Notes under the pieces: generated by a model
Database searches by the model: none
Seen by the model: only the letters and a program-made list of their open reading frames with translations
What the model was told of the DNA's origin: nothing
Source of the DNA: Deferrivibrio essentukiensis
GTDB lineage: Bacteria > Chrysiogenota > Deferribacteres > Deferribacterales > Deferrivibrionaceae
Length of the DNA stretch: 64,000 nt
Reading direction: 5' to 3'
Assembly (NCBI RefSeq): GCF_020480685.1
Contig: NZ_JAJAFU010000004.1
Coordinates: 96,285-160,284 of the forward strand
Made by a program: the position numbers and the translations under genes
In this document: in pieces, positions 59,457 to 64,000 of the stretch
Layout of the letters: each line of letters starts with the position of its first letter
Position numbering within the stretch: position 1 is the stretch's first letter

Positions 59457-59828
59457 ATGGAGAAATCCGAAATAAAAATTTTAGTGGTGGATGACGAAGA
59501 GCATACAAGATTGGGGTATGCTGAAGTGTTGAAGCTTGAAGGTTATAATGTTGATGCCGCTGAGAATGGCTTAGAAGGGTTGAAGTTTGCCAAAAATAAA
59601 AGTTATGATGTGATCGTGACAGACCTTAGAATGCCTGAGATGGATGGTGCTCAATTCATTGAAAATTTAAGGAAATTTGACAAAGATGTAAAGGTGGTGG
59701 TTATCACAGCTTTTGGAAGCTTTAAATCATACAAACACCTTACTTCACTTGGTGCTGTAGAATATATAAATAAACCGGTAAGAGCAAAAGATTTAAAAGA
59801 AGCAATAATAAAAGTACTTAGTTTATAG
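59457..59828 (+). CDS. Stand-alone receiver-domain protein (CheY-like)
   Basis: A 123-residue single receiver domain: LVVDDEEHTRLGYAEVL (acidic pocket), phosphoacceptor in VIVTDLRMPEMDG, T in VVITAFGS and K in YINKPVRAKD. No output domain is present. It starts two bases after the double-Hfq stop with GAGAGAGGG as SD, so they are co-translated. No kinase is adjacent. It overlaps the stop of the convergent gene. Confidence 0.92.
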   Translation: MEKSEIKILVVDDEEHTRLGYAEVLKLEGYNVDAAENGLEGLKFAKNKSYDVIVTDLRMPEMDGAQFIENLRKFDKDVKVVVITAFGSFKSYKHLTSLGAVEYINKPVRAKDLKEAIIKVLSL

Positions 59829-61415
59829 TGTTTTCAAGTTCCTATTAAAAATTTCGGAAAAACTGTTGTCGTTGTGCAATTTGATTTGCAATGTTTCTTT
59901 AATCTTGTTTTGGGTGTAATTTTCAATAGTCGGCATTGAGAAAAATTTGGCTGCTAATACTGTAGGGTCACCGGTAAAAAAAGATACTTTTTTGGAATAT
60001 TTCTTAGGGATTATGTTAATATCAAGTAAATTATTTATGAGATTTTCAAAATTAATAAAGCTATTAATGCTGATATTTTGTATTTTCCCGTAATTGGTTT
60101 CAATATATTCAAACAACGAATTTAAAATAACTTTCAGATATTTTATCTTTTCAATAAAGTCCTCATCAATATAAAGACTGACCCCTTTCTTTCTATAGAT
60201 ATAGAATATTTTTTTGTCATCTATTTGTGATATTTTTACAAGTATTTCAATAGGGATTTTGTCCATTAAGCTCTGCCTTTCATTAAAAGAAAAGTCATTA
60301 TTAATTATTCCATATAAAAGCATATTTCTGAGTGCCTGCAGTTTTGCAGTTATGGTTAAAGAGTCAGGATCAACCAGAGGCTCTTTGATTTTTAAGTTTC
60401 CAAAATCCTCGGAAACTTCAAGTATAGGATTTTTCCCTTCAAGGAAAAAGAGGTCTTCAAATCCGTATTCGTCTGTAATGTAACGTAGATCGATATTGTA
60501 TATGACTCCATTAGAATCTACATAGTGTGCACTCGATAGTGAATCAAGGGATAAAATAAGGCTATTGTTTTTTAAGTTTGATGTAAGCCTAAAAAATGAT
60601 GTAAGCTGCCGCGGGGAATTTATAGGTTGTATGACTTCACAAAATACCGAACCTAATTCAAATGAGTAATAATTGACGATATCAAGAAGATTTTTTCCCT
60701 CAAAATGTGGTTTTTCAAGAACAAAAATAATCCTTTCAAAATCTGGAACTTTTATGTTTTCATAAATAAAGTCAGAAACGGTATTGTCATCAATTAAGTT
60801 TACTAAAGTTTCAGAGGTTTTAACTGTGCCCGAGTGAGAAATATTGTCTATTCCACTTGAAAAAAAGTAATATTTAATTCCCGTATTAAACTGAATTAGA
60901 ATAAGACCGTCACTAATTGAATGCTCTTCTTTAATTATAGGAGGACTTTTTTTCTCTATTTCACCTGTAGATGATTGAGTATTGTTTGTACTCTCCTCAT
61001 CAGCTGAGTCAGTGGTATTTACATTGTCAGACTCGATTTGTTTATCTTTGGTAACCTGTTTTTCAGATTTTTTGACACCCACTATTTCAGGGTTATAGTT
61101 TTCCCTTATAATCCATTCTTCCGTGTCTACAATGATATCTTGCTTAATTGTGTATTCGCAGGCGAGCCTGTATCCTGCATCTAAGTTAACAAGAGCAATC
61201 ATCAAGCGGTCTTTTTTTGTAGGTTTGTTTATTTCCTTACCGTCGACAGATGTAATTTTTACTTTACATTTACCACATTGACCATCGCCGGAGCATAGAG
61301 ATTGTATAGGTATATTATTGTCTTTTAATACCTGAAAAAGCTTTGAACCAGATTTTGCTTCTACGGTAATATTTTTATTTTTAACTATTACCTTATATTT
61401 TTTAGAAAAAAACAT
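59823..61415 (-). CDS. 2Fe-2S ferredoxin protein with degenerate RACo-like ASKHA domain
   Basis: A 530-residue protein. Residues 1-100 are a plant-type 2Fe-2S domain with ligands C41, C47, C50 (CSGDGQCGKC) and C86 (RLACEY). A Ser/Thr/Asn-rich linker (about 115-165) follows. The rest seems to be a divergent RACo/DUF4445 domain: GLILIQFNTGIKYYFF stands where RACo has GxAVDIGTTT, and the C-terminal KVSFFTGDPTVLAAKFFSM matches the (V/F)GNTAxxGAxxALL region, with the terminal SFSEIFNRNL. The nucleotide-binding DxGTT is not kept. RACo proteins reactivate corrinoid proteins; this one may have lost ATPase activity. No corrinoid protein gene is in the window. Confidence 0.6.
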   Translation of the reverse strand: MFFSKKYKVIVKNKNITVEAKSGSKLFQVLKDNNIPIQSLCSGDGQCGKCKVKITSVDGKEINKPTKKDRLMIALVNLDAGYRLACEYTIKQDIIVDTEEWIIRENYNPEIVGVKKSEKQVTKDKQIESDNVNTTDSADEESTNNTQSSTGEIEKKSPPIIKEEHSISDGLILIQFNTGIKYYFFSSGIDNISHSGTVKTSETLVNLIDDNTVSDFIYENIKVPDFERIIFVLEKPHFEGKNLLDIVNYYSFELGSVFCEVIQPINSPRQLTSFFRLTSNLKNNSLILSLDSLSSAHYVDSNGVIYNIDLRYITDEYGFEDLFFLEGKNPILEVSEDFGNLKIKEPLVDPDSLTITAKLQALRNMLLYGIINNDFSFNERQSLMDKIPIEILVKISQIDDKKIFYIYRKKGVSLYIDEDFIEKIKYLKVILNSLFEYIETNYGKIQNISINSFINFENLINNLLDINIIPKKYSKKVSFFTGDPTVLAAKFFSMPTIENYTQNKIKETLQIKLHNDNSFSEIFNRNLKTL

Positions 61416-61416
61416 A

Positions 61417-62154
61417 CTATAATATTTGCCCCAAAAATTGCTTCAATCTGTCATTTTTAGGATTTGAAAAGAGTTCCATAGGTGTCCCCGTTTCAACAAT
61501 TTCTCCAAGGTCCATAAATACAACTCTGTCCGCTACTTCTCGTGCAAATCCCATCTCATGAGTGACAACTACCATAGTCATCCCTTCTTTTGCAAGGGTT
61601 TTCATAACGTCAAGAACTTCACCAATCATTTCTGGGTCAAGTGCGCTTGTAGGCTCATCAAAAAGCATTATCTTTGGCCTCATAGCAAGAGCCCTTGCTA
61701 TTGCTATTCTCTGTTGCTGTCCACCGGATAATTGACTTGGGTAGCTGTTTGCTCTGTCGGCAAGTCCAACCTTTTCCAAAAGATTCATTGCTATTTCGGT
61801 AGCTTCCTTTTCGTTCATTTTTCTTACTTTCATAGGTGCTAAAGTAATATTAGCTAAAGCAGTCATGTGGGGAAAAAGGTTGAACTGCTGGAACACCATT
61901 CCAACCTCTTCTCTAACTTTATTGATATTTGTCTTTTTATCTGTAAGAGGGATGCCGTCTATTATAATTTTCCCTTTGTTAATAGTTTCAAGAAGGTTTA
62001 ATGTCCTTAAAAATGTTGACTTACCTGAACCACTTGGTCCTATAACAACTACAACCTCTCCTTTGGCAACATTTAAAGACACCCCTTTTAGTGCTTTTAC
62101 TCCATTTGGATAAATTTTTACAACGTTTTCTGCAATAATAATAGGTTCATTCAT
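61417..62154 (-). CDS. Polar amino-acid ABC transporter ATPase (GlnQ/HisP type)
   Basis: A 245-residue ABC ATPase. Walker [18 protein letters not shown] loop [11 protein letters not shown], signature [16 protein letters not shown], Walker [14 protein letters not shown] and H loop [10 protein letters not shown] use the ATG at 62154; a GTG at 62163 is also in frame but overlaps the permease stop more. It ends two bases from the RACo-like gene. Confidence 0.95.
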   Translation of the reverse strand: MNEPIIIAENVVKIYPNGVKALKGVSLNVAKGEVVVVIGPSGSGKSTFLRTLNLLETINKGKIIIDGIPLTDKKTNINKVREEVGMVFQQFNLFPHMTALANITLAPMKVRKMNEKEATEIAMNLLEKVGLADRANSYPSQLSGGQQQRIAIARALAMRPKIMLFDEPTSALDPEMIGEVLDVMKTLAKEGMTMVVVTHEMGFAREVADRVVFMDLGEIVETGTPMELFSNPKNDRLKQFLGQIL

Positions 62155-62155
62155 A

Positions 62156-63097
62156 TTAATCACTCTCTGCCAATCTTCTTTCTAACAATTGTACTACAAA
62201 TGATAACCCTGATGTCAACACTAAATAAAGTAGAGCAACAGTAAACCATACTTCAAAAGGGCTAAATGTAGAAGTAACAACTTCCCGACCAGCTTTTGTC
62301 AAATCAGTAATTGATATAACAGAAACGAGAGAAGAGTCTTTTATCAAGGATATAAACTGTCCGGCCATTGGTGGCAAAGTTCTTTTTAATGCCTGAGGTA
62401 AGACAATATATCTCATCGCCTGATAATAGTTCATACCTAAGCTTCTGGCTGCTTCCATCTGCCCTTTCGGGATTGATTGAATGCCAGCCCTTACTATCTC
62501 TGCAATATATGCACCTGCGAAAATCGAAAGAGCGGCAACACCTGCAGTAAACCTATCGAGATTTAAGACAGTCCCGATAAAAAAGTAAAAAATGAAGATT
62601 TGAACTAAAAGAGGGGTCCCTCTGATGAGCTCTATATATGTAATTGTCAATTTTTTTAGTACCGGATTATTTGATATTCTGAAAATACCCGCGATAATAC
62701 CGATAATAATAGCAAAGAAGATAGATATGACTGAGATTTTTAATGTTACATATAGTCCTACCAATAGAGGTCCAGGCTTTATCTGCTTAACTTTTGCAAT
62801 CACATCTCCTTCAAAAACCAAATCACCATCCATGACGGATACTTCGTTAAATTTTTTGAAAGTTTTGGTCTCACCGGAGTCAGAGGTAACAATTATTTCT
62901 TTCCCCTTAATATTAACTGTGCCGTCAAATGGTGCTCTGATTACGGAAGCAGAGGTGTTCACAATAAACTGAGTAAGCCTGTTCCATCTCCAAATATAGT
63001 CCACTTTTTTTGTTGTGGCATAAAGCCCATAACCTATACCTATTAAAATCAAAACAAACGCTACATTCCATAAAAATTGTTTTAATTTACTTTCCAT
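62156..63097 (-). CDS. Polar amino-acid ABC transporter permease with N-terminal extension
   Basis: A 313-residue HisMQ-family permease. The conserved core (about 105-313) has [47 protein letters not shown] and [16 protein letters not shown]. Before it lie a helix ([13 protein letters not shown]) and about 75 residues, including [13 protein letters not shown] and [12 protein letters not shown], that look like a beta-rich extracytoplasmic domain. Family members are usually near 220 residues, so this insert is notable. Confidence 0.92.
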   Translation of the reverse strand: MESKLKQFLWNVAFVLILIGIGYGLYATTKKVDYIWRWNRLTQFIVNTSASVIRAPFDGTVNIKGKEIIVTSDSGETKTFKKFNEVSVMDGDLVFEGDVIAKVKQIKPGPLLVGLYVTLKISVISIFFAIIIGIIAGIFRISNNPVLKKLTITYIELIRGTPLLVQIFIFYFFIGTVLNLDRFTAGVAALSIFAGAYIAEIVRAGIQSIPKGQMEAARSLGMNYYQAMRYIVLPQALKRTLPPMAGQFISLIKDSSLVSVISITDLTKAGREVVTSTFSPFEVWFTVALLYLVLTSGLSFVVQLLERRLAESD

Positions 63098-63159
63098 TAA
63101 TGCCCCTTGTAATTCTTTTAATCATTACATAACTTAAGAAATTAAGCATAAAAGTTAAA

Positions 63160-63177
63160 GGCCTGCTTGTGCAGGCC
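63160..63177 (-). terminator. Hairpin between binding-protein and permease genes
   Basis: GGCCTGC, four-base loop, GCAGGCC, followed on the minus strand by TTTAACTTTT. The interrupted T tract suggests partial termination, which would give more binding protein than permease. Confidence 0.6.
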
Positions 63178-63185
63178 ATAAAAGT

Positions 63186-63995
63186 TTATTTGACTTGTTT
63201 TTTCCATTCGTCGCTTTTGAACCACTTTTCATAAATTTTGTCATAAGTGCCGTCATTTTTAATCTGCCTTAAGAAATTGTTAAGCCAGTTTAAAAAGTCA
63301 GGGTCACCTTTTCTTACAGCCCAAGCAAGAGGCTCATAAGTAAAAGGCTGGTCAAGAAAAACTAACTTATCTTTGTAGTCAGCATAGTAAAAAGCGCAAA
63401 GTGGAAGGTCATATACAAATGCATCGGCTTTACCATTAATAAAGTCTTGAAAAGCATCTGACTCTGTTTCGAAAAGATTTTTCTTAGCTTTTGGCATATA
63501 TTTTTTTGTAGCAAAGTCAGCAGTAACACCCAATTTAGTGGCGATTACATATTTTTCATCATTTAAATCTTTATAAGATTTAACTTTGCCAGCAAGCTCT
63601 TTTTTAATCAATATGGTTTGTCCGACTACGATATTAGGGTCAGCAAAATTTACCTGCAAATTTCTCTGAGGTGTTATTGTCATCCCTGACATAATAATAT
63701 CAAATTTTTCAGTAATAAGTGCCGGAATTATTCCATCCCAAGCGGTGTTGACAAGTGTAAGTTTTACGCCCATAGCTTTTGCCATTTGCTTAGCGATATC
63801 AACATCAAAACCGATAATTTCGCCATTTTTTGCTGTCATTTCAAAAGGTTTGTAGCCTGACTCAAGCCCTACTCTTAACTCGCCCCTTTTCATAATTTGA
63901 TTAAGAGTCGACTTCTCCCATAATGAATTGTCACTTGCAAAAACACTTAGTGCCATTACAAAAACTAAAACTGTGCTTAAAAAAAGCTTCTTCAT
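63186..63995 (-). CDS. Polar amino-acid ABC transporter substrate-binding protein
   Basis: A 269-residue periplasmic type II binding protein (GlnH/HisJ family) with a signal peptide cut near SVFA-S (residue 20). Family features are RGELRVGLESGYKPFEM, GFDVDIAKQMAKAMGVKL, WDGIIPALITEKFDIIMSGM and the RNLQVNFADP cleft. Ligand unknown (polar or acidic amino acid). The ATG lies five bases from the window edge, so its SD is not visible in full. Confidence 0.93.
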   Translation of the reverse strand: MKKLFLSTVLVFVMALSVFASDNSLWEKSTLNQIMKRGELRVGLESGYKPFEMTAKNGEIIGFDVDIAKQMAKAMGVKLTLVNTAWDGIIPALITEKFDIIMSGMTITPQRNLQVNFADPNIVVGQTILIKKELAGKVKSYKDLNDEKYVIATKLGVTADFATKKYMPKAKKNLFETESDAFQDFINGKADAFVYDLPLCAFYYADYKDKLVFLDQPFTYEPLAWAVRKGDPDFLNWLNNFLRQIKNDGTYDKIYEKWFKSDEWKKQVK

Positions 63996-64000
63996 AGATC

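Overview
ORGANISM. The window is AT-rich bacterial chromosome, densely coding on both strands, with no tRNA, rRNA, CRISPR array, insertion sequence or phage gene that I can see. A membrane NiFe uptake hydrogenase, an eight-heme periplasmic cytochrome c, heptose and lipid-A-type envelope genes (gmhA, hldE-C), an MglA/MglB polarity pair, Geobacter-like histidine kinase architecture and a liv/phenylacetate-CoA ligase cluster fit an anaerobic, respiring Gram-negative bacterium. My best guess is Deferribacterota (Deferribacter or Calditerrivibrio-like). This is inferred from gene content and protein flavour only; no database search was possible. LAYOUT. 1-2.7 kb (+): end of a hydrogenase operon (hybB fragment, hybC, maturation protease). 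2.7-14.8 kb (-): one long, tightly overlapping run, argB-pcm-[150 bp]-rpoS-M24 peptidase-M20 amidohydrolase-dprA-smg-topA-trmFO-xerC-AEC transporter-small frameshifted ORF. 14.9-25.5 kb (+): a degenerate PEP-synthase-like protein, an ADP-ribosylglycohydrolase, PIN-PhoH, gmhA, hldE-C, mfd, two parvulin chaperones and rqcP, closed by a strong terminator. 25.5-28.8 kb (-): an octaheme cytochrome and its likely two-component regulators; the response regulator appears to start at ATT. 29.1-36.7 kb: fmdB-like gene (+), then (-) an exonuclease, larB, rlmE, rng, mglA, mglB, recR, ybaB and dnaX. 37.0-44.2 kb (-): ndk-thrC-queA-tgt-yajC-secD-secF and a cupin. 44.3-54.8 kb (+): an orphan membrane protein, then paaK-ACT-livK-livK-livH-livM-livG-livF-paaK-HD, an aromatic-acid uptake and activation cluster. 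54.8-57 kb (-): hflX and two small genes. 57-59.8 kb (+): moeA, an RluA-type pseudouridine synthase, a protein with two Hfq domains in one chain, and a lone receiver protein. 59.8-64 kb (-): a divergent RACo-like ferredoxin protein and a polar amino-acid ABC transporter. HIGHLIGHTS. The most unusual item is the tandem Hfq protein at 58948-59454, with a perfect-spacing promoter and a co-transcribed receiver protein. Others are an ATT start coupled to a kinase stop codon (27345-27347), an A10 slippage run in dnaX whose two shifted frames stop almost at once, a PEP-synthase relative lacking the swivel histidine beside an ADP-ribosylglycohydrolase, and a RACo relative that keeps its 2Fe-2S cysteines but seems to have lost the ASKHA nucleotide-site motif.
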